Below are positions 1-11,879 of a DNA stretch of 64,000 nucleotides, one piece after another; position 1 is the stretch's first letter, and the number at the start of each line of letters is the position of its first letter. The stretch covers positions 467,784 to 531,783 of the forward strand of contig RDEW01000028.1 in NCBI GenBank assembly GCA_011109175.1. Direction: 5' to 3'. The stretch comes from Dicyema japonicum. Lineage: Eukaryota; Dicyemida; Rhombozoa; Dicyemidae. Both the position numbers and the translations under genes were made by a program. The notes under the pieces were generated by a model. The model had not been told where the DNA came from, ran no database searches, and worked only from the letters and a program-made list of their open reading frames with translations.

Positions 1-559
1 GCTCTTTAAATGCTTCTTAGATACTTTCAGCTCACATATCATGAGTTTGTCGGTATTCCTGAGAAAATAAAAACTAAGATAACCTCAACAATACTAAGCC
101 ATCAAATTTTCCGTGATATTTTAAATTTTGGTGATTTACCGTGAAATTTTTCAAAGGAAAATCGATAATGAACTCTTTCAAAAATTCAGTACTCCGTCTA
201 AGAGTTTCGGTGGAGTCAAACTTCTTTGATTCGTCAGCAAAAAACTCAGAATGGTACAAATTACCTAAATAAATTGCCGGATCTAAAAAGTCACACTAAA
301 AACTTTCTTTAATAATCAGAGGAGAGAGTGACCGTCGAAATATATTTGATAGAGAAATGGAATCTGCGGATCTATAACATGAAAGTCCATTGATTTGATC
401 TTTTAGAATTTCACCAGTCAATGATTCTAATTTGTCATTGAAGAACTTAGTTTCTTCAATTTCTTGTATTATTTTATTATCAGCTCGTATATTTTCATAG
501 ATTGTTTTGAAATATAGATAATCATTCTGTGTACAAAGACATCGACGTAAAGAACGCAT
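1..559 (-). CDS. MGME1-like PD-(D/E)XK nuclease, partial
   Basis: The 3' end lies off the left edge of the window. The start is an ATG at 559 (MRSLRRCLCTQ). Two tiny introns repair the frame: 21 nt near 280-300, which removes an in-frame TAG, and 25 nt near 49-73. The joined protein has a G-x3-H segment (GNLYHSEF), then KYHGKFDGLVLL...ICELKVSKK. This gives the D and E-x-K of a PD-(D/E)XK nuclease, in the order and spacing I remember for mitochondrial genome maintenance exonuclease 1 (LDC...DWKTSEK). MGME1 trims single-stranded ends of mitochondrial DNA; that role is family knowledge. The N-terminal 80 residues are not recognisable. Another exonuclease of the same fold is possible. Confidence 0.5.
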
Positions 560-715
560 GCAATTATCCCGCCCAAATTTATTTAAATAAATAATATTTT
601 AAATGAATTATTAAAAGTTACCTAATTTTTTTTATTTTTCCCGACATAATTGAATATCGATTCTCCCGATTTTAGCACTACATAAACGACATGCCACAAA
701 CCTGTAATTAAAACT

Positions 716-1500
716 GCCTAATCCTCTCCTATGTCGACGATATCATTCTTGCCTCCAAGGACAGAAGCAGTCAATCAGCGACTCAATCCGCTCAACAATT
801 ACTTGACAAGCTGGAACTATGGCTCTCGAAGCGGAGGCTCGACACATCAGCAACAAAATCCTGTCACGCTGTTTACCACTAACAAAAGACAGCTCTGTAT
901 CGAAGCCAAAAATCCTTATGAAGAAAGAGGCTATTCCTATTAACAAAACACCGAAGATTCTTGGAGTCATCGTTGATCAGGGACTCACCTTTATCCGACA
1001 TGTTGAGAACATAGTAACTTCTGCTCTGAGGAAAATGAGAATTTTAAAAGTGCTCTCAAAAACACTTAGAGACCAAACTGGGAGCCTTGCCACAGTTTAT
1101 GAACAATTTATCCGACCCACGATGAAGTATGCAAGTCCTTCGTGGGCAATGCAGATTTCACGATCCTCCTTATTGAAACTATCCGCAATCGACGAAACTG
1201 CAATGAGGTTAATTGGACCAGAACACAAAATCCAGCCCATTGAAAATCTCTTAATCGAATTACAACGGAAACTTTTAAAGGCGGCTAGTCTACCGAGCTG
1301 CCCTCTGTTCCAGACATTATCAAAATATCTACAATCATACAGAAAGTTTGAGTCGATGCCGTGTCTGATGAGAAGAGCTGTACAAGATTCTACGCCCGCC
1401 GAACTTGTCCTCTCTCTTATCGGTCTAGGATCACTTAGTTAGTTGAGAACGTTCATTTCTTTCTCTTTGATCAATGATCCTGGGGATAATAATAACAACA
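716..1500 (+). mobile_element. Jockey/CR1-like LINE, 3' RT fragment
   Basis: The fragment begins inside the reverse transcriptase at motif C (SYVDDIILASKD, about 719-755). A frameshift near 820-890 separates this from the thumb and C-terminal region in the frame 819-1442 (LGVIVDQGLTFIRHVENIV, YEQFIRPTMKYASPSWAMQ). The 3' end carries the phrase GATCCTGGGG followed by a (TAA)-type tail near 1485-1500. The same tail occurs inverted at 41059-41117. The copy is 5'-truncated and inactive. Confidence 0.8.
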
Positions 1501-2620
1501 AAATACTATGCCGGTCCCTTTTTCAATCGACCAATGAAAATCCTTTCTACGGAGGACATCATTACTTAGTTAAGTAACCCCGGCCTCAGTAACTTGTAGG
1601 AGACCAGAAGCTATTAAATAGGACACAGCAATTGTTGGTCGCTCCCATAGATCGGTCAGCCCGGCATTGTAGACGAACGTTGTGCTAATTCGTGACATTC
1701 AAATAGGTGATTTGTAGTCAACACGTAGAGTTGAAACAGGGACAGAGTATATCGTACGTTGGTAGAGAGGGGTGGTGCCCACATCGTAGAAGAGTCAGAT
1801 TTACCAGAATGTCCCTCGGAAGAGAGAATTCTGATTGGTCTATTAGAGGAGGGGTGGTGTAGTATTTTATTATCTTCGAGTCTTCGGATGCTTCTCGTTG
1901 AAACAAAATCGTGTATCTGTTTCAGACGACTCCGGTCATTGAGGCTGGAAGTGGTTGTCATAATAATTTTTTTGTTTTTCGGTTTGCCTAGAGAGTGGCA
2001 GGGATGGTATAGGCTATAGGATTGGGAGAGGAACTACAGAGCTCTCTAACTAACCGAAGACATCATGGTAGACATGTTTCATATACGGCGTGGATACCAC
2101 TCTTCTCTATCAACATACGCATGTAAACTAAATGATGCTTATATATTTCCTTTGTTCTTTTTGTGACCTTTCCTAGTTGACAGCAAATCATCATTTTGAG
2201 TGTCCTGAATTTGTATGTTTTCCGTCTACCACGCTAGACGTAAAGTGTATATGTATGTGGGAAATCAAAATATTACGGTTTTTTCACATTGAAGAGTTTG
2301 AATTGAAGATAAAATGATTGAGGTTTCTATAATAACTGAATAATCACAGGCTCAGCATAATTTGAATTATTTTGGCCGTGACAGGCTCAGTGACATAAAA
2401 TTATTATGCGACAAGATAATGACGGTAATCAAAATACTAAGAAGTTTCCACTGAACGATCGAATTTCTGCCAAAAATACGTAGTTGAATCATGCGAAAAT
2501 GTGATGCTTACAATAAAGGATGAGAAAAGCCGCGAAAGAATATCAGAGCATAGAAGCTGAATTAAAAAATATGACAAATTTTTAACTGATACGCATTAAA
2601 TTTTTTGGTAATCTGGGATT
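1500..2620. other. Intergenic stretch, nothing recognised
   Basis: I see no coding segment with family resemblance in any frame. Short overlapping open frames around 1656-2019 occur on both strands and look like chance. Composition is moderately AT-rich. Confidence 0.5.
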
Positions 2621-2625
2621 ATCTT

Positions 2626-2760
2626 TGGTTTTAAAGCAAAAGGCTGAGGCAACGAATTGGGATTGCAGTTTCCGCTGAAACGCTTACTCCGTAATGTCAG
2701 CAGCCGCTCTTCCCCATAATTAATAAATAATATTTTATTGTTAAAAATAAATGAAATTTA
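2626..2760 (+). mobile_element. R2-like LINE 3' end, short fragment
   Basis: The segment at about 2640-2715 is the plus-strand equivalent of the inverted sequence at about 18130-18215. It encodes RLRQRIGIAV, the end of the conserved C-terminal motif of the R2-like elements in this window, followed by the same 3' sequence (TGTCAGCAGCC). Only about 100 nt of the element survive. Confidence 0.7.
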
Positions 2761-2805
2761 ATTTCTAAAAAAAGTTAATAAATATTATAGTATTTTATTT
2801 TTGAC

Positions 2806-2885
2806 ATTGACGGATTTTTCGTCATTGTACTGCGGAACCGGATTGTCTCGACTACTCACACGCAAGCAAAAAAATAAAAGAACAA
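2806..2885 (+). repeat. tRNA-derived SINE, 3' part
   Basis: It matches the 3' half of the SINE seen more completely at 36010-36235 and 61140-61330. Shared phrases are GTCATTG...TGCGGAACCGGATTGTCT and CTCACACGCAAGCAAAAA. The promoter half is missing. Confidence 0.7.
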
Positions 2886-2959
2886 CAAGAGCACCTTTGA
2901 TGTCTTGGATTAATTAGCATGGCTGTCCTTTACTTCTTAAATGAAGTTTGAGTTCTGCC

Positions 2960-3320
2960 TAAGATGAGTATTGGAAACTACTGGAAGAGGGCGGACCTAC
3001 TTCCCCACCTCTCTTCGGCAGAAGGGCTAAATTATTATTAATTGCTCGATTGGATCAGAGCGCTTAATATGATTTATCTACCTCCTGTTTTTTTAAGTGA
3101 ACAGGAAAGTCACAAACAAGAGCGCACTCTCCCAGAGATCCATCAGGTGCACTGGATGCTGCGTCTAAGGCAGACCTAAACGAGGAAGGAAATCGTCTGA
3201 TTTTGTGCAAATAAGAACGTAAACCCATATGGTGACCACCTCGGAGGCGTCAAGTGGGCACTAAGCTTCACTTCCGCCAACATTAATAAGATATAAGATG
3301 GCTGGTTTAAGTTTAGAGAT
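2960..3320. repeat. Two low-copy dispersed repeat segments
   Basis: About 2983-3030 resembles 9085-9135 (shared CCTACTTCCCCACCTC). About 3140-3280 resembles 34675-34870: both contain an AGAGATCCA block and a later ATGGTGACCAC or GTGGTGACCAC block followed by CGGAGGCGT. No element type is recognisable. They may be pieces of an unidentified transposon. Confidence 0.45.
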
Positions 3321-3343
3321 CAAATTCAAGGCATTTATTAAAA

Positions 3344-4473
3344 TCAAGGTTTGTAAGGATATTTCGAATAAATATAGGTTGAAATTCCCACATAAAGCAT
3401 CCCAATGAAAAACAACAAATCAGGGTTGAATTCAAACAAAAATATTGCTCCAAATGTTGACAAAATAATAGCACATGCCGAAGCAAAGCCTTTCAAAATG
3501 TTGTCAGCATACTTCATGACAGAAGCTATCAAGAGTCCTCCAGCTGCCTGCAAAGTTATCACCAGCCTATAATGTCATAGGACCGCTACCAGACATAAGG
3601 CGTGTATCCGTGGAAGAATCCGTATTCTATAACTTGACTGCTATCATTTTTGTTGTAAATGACAATTAATCCTCCAATAATTCCATAGAAACCCATCTTA
3701 AAATAGAAAAATAATCAACAACCTGATAGTTCCTTGACCAAAGAGAAGGATTTGATTGCTTGAGCATTTTCTCAGTGAATACACCAGAAAACCCAGAGAG
3801 AATGACAGCAATTATAACACTGGTGATTCCATAATTCTGCATCTGAGCTCTGTTTACTTGCTCTGAGCTTGGCTAAGGAATTAAAGAATGATCAAACCTT
3901 AACATTCACAAAAATACAGCCAGCAGTGAGAATTGCAAGGGAGGCCAATTGCATTGGGGACAATTTCTTATTTAGCATAATTACTGCGAAAACAGCAGTA
4001 GTCAGAATCTTTAATTGCATTAAAGTCTTAAATATTATAAAATAAAACCTGGAAAATGGCTACATCCAAGTTTGACACAGCAATATAAACGAGGTTGTTT
4101 TGTATTACATAGCAAATTGATGGTATGGACATTTTCAACATATCTTTGTATTGAACAAACACGTGGTAGTGAACGTCATAAATAAGTGCTGAAAACCCTC
4201 CGTTATTGACAAAAATAACCACCAAACATATCAAAGTCCGAAAATAAATGAAAATTACAACCTTCATGACTTCAGTGCACACAACAGCTGTTGTAGGTTC
4301 GAATATTTTTCCTTCTCTTGTTCGAACATATCTCATAAGGAGAGCTGTGAAGCTAGATTGGATGACAAGGAGGCCCAGACTTAAGTATTTCATAGAGATT
4401 TTTCCTTTTTCTTCTGAAGGTGAGTTTAGATAATACCATTTTCCAAATTTGGAAGATTCACTTTAGTAGACAT
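3344..4473 (-). CDS. SLC35A: Nucleotide-sugar transporter, SLC35A family
   Basis: A multi-pass Golgi/ER antiporter of the family exchanging nucleotide sugars (UDP-galactose, UDP-GlcNAc or CMP-sialate) for the nucleoside monophosphate. Five introns of 22-26 nt lie at 4414-4436, 4027-4048, 3873-3897, 3697-3722 and 3567-3589. Splicing gives 336 residues, the usual length. Family signatures are visible: EVMKVVIFIY, SICYVIQNNLVYIAVSNLD, QLKILTTAVFAVIMLNKK, GFFHGYTPYVW and VMKYADNILKGFA. The start at 4473 (MSTKVNLPNLEN) is set by the first intron; the downstream ATG at 4393 would lose the cytoplasmic N-terminus. Which sugar is carried cannot be read from the sequence. The gene looks intact. Confidence 0.93.
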
Positions 4474-4620
4474 GCTTTTCCAATAAAAATATAAAGTTAA
4501 AAAGTATTGATAAAAAATATATTTTGGTTCAAATAAAATATTAAATTTAATTTATCTATTTTATAAGGAAATGGAAATACTACATCAAATGGTGAGGGTT
4601 GAAGTGATCTTCTAGCTCTG
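4474..4620. other. AT-rich spacer upstream of SLC35A
   Basis: About 150 nt of AT-rich DNA separate the transporter start from the first R2-like fragment. It presumably holds the promoter, but no specific motif stands out. Confidence 0.4.
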
Positions 4621-5078
4621 GTTCACTATGGTTGTTATGGTACACCTTATCTTTACAGGATAGATATAACCTGCTGAGAAACGCATGTAAATTAAATGGG
4701 TGACCTTGTTCCCTGAAAATGTGACAACTCAAAACAATCGACTACCTTATCCGATCCACTACCGAACGTTTCACTGAAAACCAAGTAACCATACCTGTTC
4801 GCTTCGGCGGTCTGGAAATTTACTCCCTCACAGTTTTACTGCGCCATACATATCTCCTTGAGCTCCAGTCAGCTGTTGATCAAAATGACTCCAAGATTCC
4901 CAACAGAATTGTCAGAGATATGGAGCATCTGGAAGTCAGGCTGCAGGAGCAGTGGGAGTTTTACATGTCCATTTCCGAAAATAAATATGAGAGTTTTCTG
5001 AAGCAACCAAACCAACTGCATGGTCAGTGGAAAGAGTGGTGCTTGAATCAATGCTCTTCCGATTGGAAGTGTTGGGAC

Positions 5079-6325
5079 CAGGGTTGATAAAAATCATGAT
5101 TTTTATGAAAAAATCGACAAAATCTGATTTTTTGATTTAAATCGAATTTTTTTGAATTAAATGATTTTTATTCGGAGACAAAGTAAAATAAAAATAAAAA
5201 CAATAGAAATCGTATTTATTTAAAAGCTTGTAAACAAAGACAAGTTTGGCAGCTTTTTCAATTCCCATCCTATTTCGTACATTTGAATGTAAGAATCCAA
5301 AAGTCGAAAAAATTCGTTCTATTCCACCTGTGGAAGCAACTGCTCCAAGAATTTTTTTGCAGAGTGAAATTATTTCAGAAGTAACTGGTAAGAGTTTGAC
5401 TCCCACCAAGCTATTGATATTTTGCTCAATATATTCGGAGCGTACATCTATAGTTTAAATGGATCACCTTTTGCTCTGAAATTAATCAGAGTCGGAAGAG
5501 CATATTCATAATGTTCAGCACAATACTTCAAGGCGAGATCAATCTAGCAGTTGAAAGAGATCTCCCACTTCGTGTTGGTCCATTAGATTCGCAAAGAAGT
5601 GGAACATCCAAACCGTTGCTCGGCGGACTTTGCAGAGGCTAAAGCAACAGATTGAAGATTCTCCGCGGTGTGGCTATATCCAGAGGTGTCCATAGTGTCA
5701 ATTAGATAGCTTTCTCCATCCGATGTTACAACTGACGCACAAATAACAGGTTCATTATGAATGTTGCTCACCCATCCAACATCATAGACACTGTCTTTTC
5801 CTGGAGTCTTTGCCGACAGTCTTCATGTATTTGGTCGTACACACGATCGAGCAACGGACCACCAATTTGATGACGAGAGGGTAAACGATACCCAGGAAGA
5901 AGCATTTGGACGAATTTGACAAATTCCAGATGTTCTACAGCAGCAAAAGAGTGTTACTGGAATATATGTATCTAGCGAGTTGCATATCAATCTATTCTTT
6001 CTTCGATGGCGTCGTCGTAGAAAAGAAATTGATTAAAGACTGGTCCCTCATCCTAGGGTGGAAGTCTCTGATCAAATCACTTTCAGGTTTTCTCGGATTT
6101 TCAAGAATATCAATATTAGTTCGACATAACAAATGATGCTTCCTCATCCAAGACCTTGTACCTCCTTCCCGCAATTACGGCATCTGGCTCGACTCCCGGT
6201 CTTTCCAGGAATAATACGTTTATTGAAGTGAACCCACAAGGCATCACCCTTTCTTCCAGACATTAAAAAAATTTAAATGATTTTTTTGTTGATTAAAATC
6301 AAATGATTTAAATCTAACAATCCTG
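5079..6325 (-). mobile_element. hAT transposon, internally deleted, with 8-bp TSD
   Basis: Ends are CAGGGTTGATAAAAATC on the left and a matching inverted end (...AACAATCCTG) on the right. Both sides carry the perfect 8-bp target duplication GTTGGGAC (5071-5078 and 6326-6333), the hAT hallmark. On the minus strand the transposase pieces run in order. A BED zinc finger starts near 6264 (MSGRKGDALWVHFNKR, RCRNCGKEV). A central domain at 5583-5771 contains SYLIDTMDTSGYSHTAENL, DUF659-like. The C-terminal hAT dimerisation domain lies at 5200-5409 (STGGIERIFSTFGFLHSNVR). Frames are broken by stops, so it is non-autonomous. Confidence 0.93.
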
Positions 6326-6477
6326 GTTGGGACCTACCTTTACAACGATACTATCCGCATCGGTATTTCCATCACACTTGGACTAGAGATTTAGACATAA
6401 TATGTTTAGAGCCTAGGGTGTTACCGAGCCTAGGTGGTTACACTTATGGACTTAGAAAAAAATTCAAAAAAATATTC

Positions 6478-6575
6478 GGGAATTAGTGTCTATCTGACGA
6501 AAAGCGGCCGAAGGCCGGATAGGTAATTAGTGCCTATTTGAAGAAAAGCGGCCAAATGCCGCATAGGGAATTAGA
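6478..6575. repeat. Two-copy tandem repeat with palindromic core
   Basis: Two imperfect copies of a unit of about 50 nt start with GGAATTAGTG or GTAATTAGTG and contain AAGCGGCC-AA-GGCCG-type hairpins. They sit inside the degraded R2-like remnant, between its post-RT region and its C-terminal domain. Confidence 0.75.
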
Positions 6576-6899
6576 GTGGAGGAAGTTAATGGTATTGGAT
6601 TATTGGATGCTAAGTGGATCGACTTCTTTTTCCTTCTGACATCGCCGGGAGCACTGTAGATATGCTGTACTCCGCGGAAAAAGTTGAGAAGGCCAAGGAG
6701 GAAATACGAAGGGTTTCCAACAGGTTTACGTTCTGGGCTGTCGTGGTTGAGACAACTGGAGGAATAAACGATCGATCGCTTCAGTTCCTCAAGAAGCTGG
6801 GACGTCTGTACACACTCAAAAGCTATGACTTATTTCTCCAGTTGATCTCCGTTGCCATCGTGAGAGTCAATTAGACTAATTATTTAAAGTTTTGTTTAA

Positions 6900-7400
6900 C
6901 AAAATAAACTGATGTCAATTTTGATATTCAATGTTGAGAGAATTAGCAGTGTAGTGGTATGTGAATCGCGGGAAACTTTACATGATCATATTTTTCAACT
7001 TTTCTGAGGCCTACTATTGCAGTTGTCCAAATCGATAGAAATCACCCTCCTCTTAGAAGAGTTAATTTTTCCTTTCAAAATTAGAGTCAATCCTCTCTTC
7101 TCTTTCCCCTTCCAATAAGATGCCTTCGGAACTAACTGGTTGAAAGCAAAAATGAACTTTGCATTGGAGACTGGGAATTTTTAGAAGTCCATCGTTTTGC
7201 AATCTTAAAAACCCTTTTTGGCTTGTTTCGATTTTCATGGAATTTGTTTAAGAGATAAACAGGCCCCAGGAAGCAAACACATATGAAATGCATGGTTAGA
7301 CGTATTGCTTGTAGATAGAGTTCACACTCGATGGTTTCCTGCTTTACATACTCCTGAGATGCTTGCTCCTCCATTGATCCTGCACAAGCTCGTTGAGGTC
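6900..7400. other. Spacer, no recognised gene
   Basis: An 80-codon open frame on the minus strand (7132-7374) contains one hydrophobic stretch but no recognisable family. I cannot tell whether it is real. Confidence 0.35.
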
Positions 7401-8860
7401 GAATAATCCCCTAATCACTTTTATTATTATCTAACACCGAAAAGGGGAACAACAAGAAAGATGGAGTTAAACCATCTAATTAAGTGATCCCGGTAGACCT
7501 CAACAGAACCGAGAGTTTTTTGCTGTGCTCCTTCATAGTAAACACAGATTTTCTGAATCCACGACGTTCCTCTATCATGAGAATGTGGAGAGGCGTGAGC
7601 CTTTTTCCCAATTTACGTGTATCGACGACTTATCGCTGATTGGTAGCAGTATTGAAGCCGGATCTTCAGGACAGGGTAAGTCGTTTAAGAATAAGTTAAA
7701 AGCGCTGGAGAAAAGGGCGATTTCTGAGAGGACATCATTCGGGAGGAGACGGGATCTCGATCTTGAATGGCCTACACACACGTCCCCTTCGTCCGATAAG
7801 AAAATTGGCTATCCATCGTTTTAAAGTCGAATGAATGGAGGGTTTTAATACCTTTTTCGTTAGTAGGATTCTCGGTACTGAAAAGCACGAGTTTTTCCAT
7901 GAGGCGCGATAGTGCACACGTCAGTGATATCGGGCGGTAGGATGAAGCTGAGGCTTTCGGTTTTCCTGGTTTTATGATGGGTATGATATGTGAGTTCCTC
8001 CACTTATTAGGGATAGCGTTCGCGATTTATGAAAAAATTAAAAATTGAAATAATCGATCTGATTGCAATCTCTCCACGATGCTTTAGCAGAATTCCATGA
8101 ATACCATTTGGATCACAAATATGTGACTTCTTCATGGATCTTCTTACCTATGTAACCTCAGCATGCGTGAAAAATTCGATCCTTGAAGGTGGTTTAGGTA
8201 CCAAATTACGTAGACGACAGGAGTTAGTTTTCGAAAAGTCCTTGTGACTTATACATCATCATTAGCTTCCTTAATATCTGAAGCAGGGCGAGATTCTGAT
8301 TCATTGGATATGTTTAATCTGATTTGACGGATAGTATTCCAAAGTAGTCTCGTAGATTTCATTTGCCCAATAGATATAATCTTCGGTTCCAAAACTCTTC
8401 CTTTTTTGTTTTGTTGAGGGTCGGGATTCTCTGACTCAAACATTTTGTAATCTTCAGGTCAGATAAGGTAAGGAGTTTGTTAATCCCCAGAACGTTCCTC
8501 TCTCTTTATAAAGGAACGAGTTTCGGAGTCGAGAGTAGTTTTATACCATTTATACACTGCTTGGGGGACAAACAGTTTTTCTGCTCGGATGATTACACTA
8601 TTTCAAATGCGCAAGGATCAAATCCCATAGGTTACGGTCAATAAATAGCTTGAAATTTGGCCAGTCAGCTTTCTTATAGTTCCTGACATACCAACCGCCG
8701 TCGGTCTTTGTTCAAGAGAGTCGGAAGTGTCGTTCTTAGCCTTCCGCGGAATCCGGCTCCTGTGTGTGCGAAGTAGTTGTCCATTGCGACATTTGCGGGA
8801 CCTGGTCATTTTGAAGTAACACGTGGCCATCTTAATTTGAAAATATCATCTGACAGCACG
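7400..8860 (-). mobile_element. Jockey/CR1-like LINE, EN-RT remnant
   Basis: Reading the minus strand from 8830, the typical end of the endonuclease/linker is seen (RNYKKADWPNFKLFIDRNL). Then comes WNTIRQIRLNI (8249-8443), then RT motifs at about 8020-7920 (IPNKWRNSHIIPIIKPGKPK, SSYRPISLTC) and about 7800-7660 (LKRWIANFLIGRRGRV, FNLFLNDLP). The catalytic YADD is replaced (LLPISD). At least three frameshifts are present. The last part resembles a LINE 3' tail (GATCACTTAATTAG ... ATAATAATAAAA). Confidence 0.8.
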
Positions 8861-8879
8861 CTGGATTTGCATTTATTAT

Positions 8880-9320
8880 AAAGGTTTGCATTAGAGATCT
8901 TCATAGGACAGTTGATCTTGATTATTATTATTAACCCAGACTTGCCATTGTGAGCCCAGCACAAACAATCATAACTAACTAATCCTACTTTTTTCCCTGA
9001 CCAAATCCTTTGATGAAGATTGCATTATGAAAACTATTCCGCTAAAGAATAAAGTGATGTCCACGACGGTAGGACGTGGGACAAAAATGGAAAAGGGCGA
9101 ACCTACTTCCCCACCTCTTTTTCGGAAGCGGAAGCCTGTAATGAAGTATTGGTTGGCACAAGCACAAGCAAATCTTGATTACCGATTTGAGCTGAGCTCT
9201 GTGGAAGGAGTCAAGGATTCTAATAAAGAGGACATTTATAAAGGTTTATTTTAATTAAAAATAGTTTTAAATTATTAAAAGATTTTTAAATTATTCCAAG
9301 ACTATTAGTTATGTGTGTAC
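8880..9320. other. Spacer upstream of CPSF2
   Basis: It contains the repeat segment at about 9085-9135 shared with 2983-3030. A 75-codon open frame (9027-9254) crosses this repeat and has no recognisable domain. Confidence 0.4.
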
Positions 9321-9329
9321 TTCACGAGC

Positions 9330-11879
9330 ATGAGTAGTGTCATCAAATTTGAAGCCTTGTCAGGGTGTCAAAATGAAAGTGTACCCTGTTATATCCTCGA
9401 TGTTGACGGATTCAACATTATGCTCGACTGTGGTTTTGATGTAAACTGTACTGAACAATATTTGAATCAGCTGAAAGAGTTAGTATTCATAATAATCACG
9501 TGCTACAGGATTGCCTATAAAATAGACGCAGTACTGCTGACATATCCAGATATTTACCACCTTGGAGCGATTCCCTATTTGGTTTGTAAATGCCCTCTTT
9601 CTTGTTCTGTCTACTGTACAGTGCCAGTCTATAAAATGGGGCAGATGTTTCACTATGAGTATTATCAAGTTAAAGTAATTATAATTATAGTCTGTTAGCA
9701 ATGAAGAAGAGTTTAAGTTGTATAACTTGGATGATGTGGATGTTGCATTTGGTAGAATTAAAAAAATCAAGTACAATCAAACTGTCCTTCTTAATGGTTA
9801 CTATTTTTAATTTTAATTCTTTTATTTATTTTTTTATTTTCAATATTTATAATCATATTTTATTATTAAAATATAAAATAGACAATATTACCGTAATTCC
9901 TCTACCCTCTGGCCACATGATTGGAGGTACTGCCTGGAAAATTATAAAAGATGGGGAAGAGGAAATTATTTATGCAATTGATTACAACCACAAAATAGAA
10001 AAGTACATCACTTTTACTATTCAGACATTTAAATAGCGGAAACTTTAAAGACTATCTTCACAGACCTCTCCTCCTAATCACCGACGCCTTCAACGCCAAC
10101 TACGTCCACCCAAAACGTAAAATTAGAGACGAATTGCTCACAAGTATTACAAATTTTATATTAGACACTATTCTCCAGACTCTAACAAACCAGGGGAATG
10201 TCCTCATTTGTGTGGACACGGCTGGCAGGGTCCTAGAGTTAATTTTACTGCTGGTCTGCTGCTTTGTTATATTTAGGAACAAATATGGAAGACATTAACT
10301 GATCCATCTTCTAATAAGCTAGTGTTTTTGTCACACGTGGGAAACAGTGTTATCAAATTTGCGAAATCACAGGTTTTGGGTTATTAAATTCTCAGATTGA
10401 ATGGATGAGTGATAAAATTCAAAAATCCTTTGAAGAATATCGACAAAATCCGTTTGATCTCAATTTCTGCAAAATTTGTCACTCCCTAACCGAGATTGAC
10501 GCCATCAAACAGCCAATGGTGTTTTTGTGGACTTAGTCTTAGGTAGTCGTAACAGGAATGGGGGATCTTGAATACGGCTTTGCCAGGGCCCTGTTTATGA
10601 GATGGGCTGTTGACGACAAGAATTGTATAATTACTACTAGTCGAAGCAACCCTTACACTTTGGGGAGGAAATTGTTTGACAAATCAACCAATTTGAAAAA
10701 TCTCCCAATTTCGGTTTAAATTTATTTAATATTCAGATTCGATCAAAATCGCGGAAAGTCGTCAAAGATGTTAAATCTACGGAACTTAAAACATCAAAGA
10801 AATCAATTTTGTTGTCTTTTTTGCATATTAAAGGGTAAAGGAGGAGGTAAATGAAATGGAATTTGATGAAGATCCGAAGGAACAAATTAAACAGGACGTT
10901 TTTATTACGAGAGAAAACTTTGGGAGAAATGGTTACTTTGTGTACAATCGAAAATGCTTCCCGACTTTTCCATACAAACAAATTTCCAAAATTATCGACG
11001 AATACGGAGAAATTATCGAGTATTCAATATTCTCTATTAAGTCATTCTTTATTTCAGGAAAAGCAGAGATCGGCTAAGGCTGAACCGGAGACTGAAGAAT
11101 TTGAGACAGAGGAGCGTTCTGAACCACGTGAGTACCGTTGAGGAATATAACAGTGAACTGAAAAATGTTGACATCTGTGCGAAACTTGTTTTTATCGACT
11201 TTGAGGGAAAGTCAGACGGGGATTCTGTTCGTAAGGTTTTACAGCAGATCAATCCGAAAAATCTGGTAGTTTTTATCCTCGACGTAGATTTTGGTTCATG
11301 GAAGTGCTGAGAGTACGAATTCACTACGGAAGCATTGTTCAGTCAATTCCATTGTTTCTGGGAAGATCTTCACTCCGAGTCTATTTGAGAACATTGATGT
11401 TATAAGCCACTCCTCTGTTTTACAGGTTTTGGGCTGTCTGACTTTTAGGTAGTAATGAAGGACTCGTTGCTCAATTCCTTGCGGTTTGTGGGGACTCCTG
11501 TTGGCTGCGACATTTCTTGGTTGGATTCTGTAGTTGAAAGTTCTGATTATTCACATTCTGAAGCGAAGAGGAAGGCTGTGCCGCTGTTGTCGCAGATTAA
11601 TGTAAACTTGTGGTTTTGATGATATTAGAATTTGACGCATTCTGCAGTATTTTTTAACAACCCAAAATTCTCTGATGTCAAAACTGCGTTGGAAAAGCTC
11701 CAAATTTGCTGTGAGTTTGTTTCTGAAAGCTCTCTTTTGTGTGAGAATATTATTTTGCTTAGAAAGGTGTGTTAATATGATATTGTTAGAATGATAATAA
11801 AGTCAGTCTGGAAGGTCCGGTTTGTTCGCTTTATTACTCCGTTCGTGATGTACTTTATTCTTTTTACTCCATTATCTAA
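9330..11879 (+). CDS. CPSF2: Cleavage and polyadenylation specificity factor subunit 2 (CPSF100)
   Basis: A nuclear mRNA 3'-end processing factor: the catalytically inactive metallo-beta-lactamase/beta-CASP partner of CPSF73. The start is the ATG at 9330 ([12 protein letters not shown]). Fourteen introns (19-38 nt, one of 85) give a continuous 714-residue frame ending in [17 protein letters not shown] at 11879. Signatures in order: [19 protein letters not shown], where the active HxHxDH motif is absent as usual for CPSF100; [55 protein letters not shown]; and a C-terminal domain with [18 protein letters not shown] and [15 protein letters not shown]. The acidic linker is short compared with vertebrates. 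Fully consistent splicing indicates a functional gene. Confidence 0.96.

Larger units (their letters stand above)
4740..6890 (+). mobile_element. R2-like LINE C-terminal remnant split by a hAT element
   Basis: Before the hAT insertion (up to 5078) one frame reads RSTTERFTENQVTIPVRFGGLEIYS, the region following the RT domain. It aligns with LFRSTTERITNVEF...LPVRFGGLG in the minus-strand copy at 56905-58430. After the insertion (6334 onward) there is degraded sequence. At about 6614-6873 comes the C-terminal domain: FTFWAVVVETTGG and QLISVAIVRVN, corresponding to FVPFAVETSG and ERISLAIVRGN of the full copy at 48 kb. Stops and indels make it dead. The hAT entered later, giving the order of events. 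Confidence 0.8.

Noticed and set aside
1656-2019. Overlapping open frames on both strands
   Set aside because: No domain, no codon pattern and no tiny-intron continuation; likely chance.
9027-9254. 75-codon frame upstream of CPSF2
   Set aside because: It crosses a dispersed repeat shared with 2983-3030 and matches no family; probably chance.
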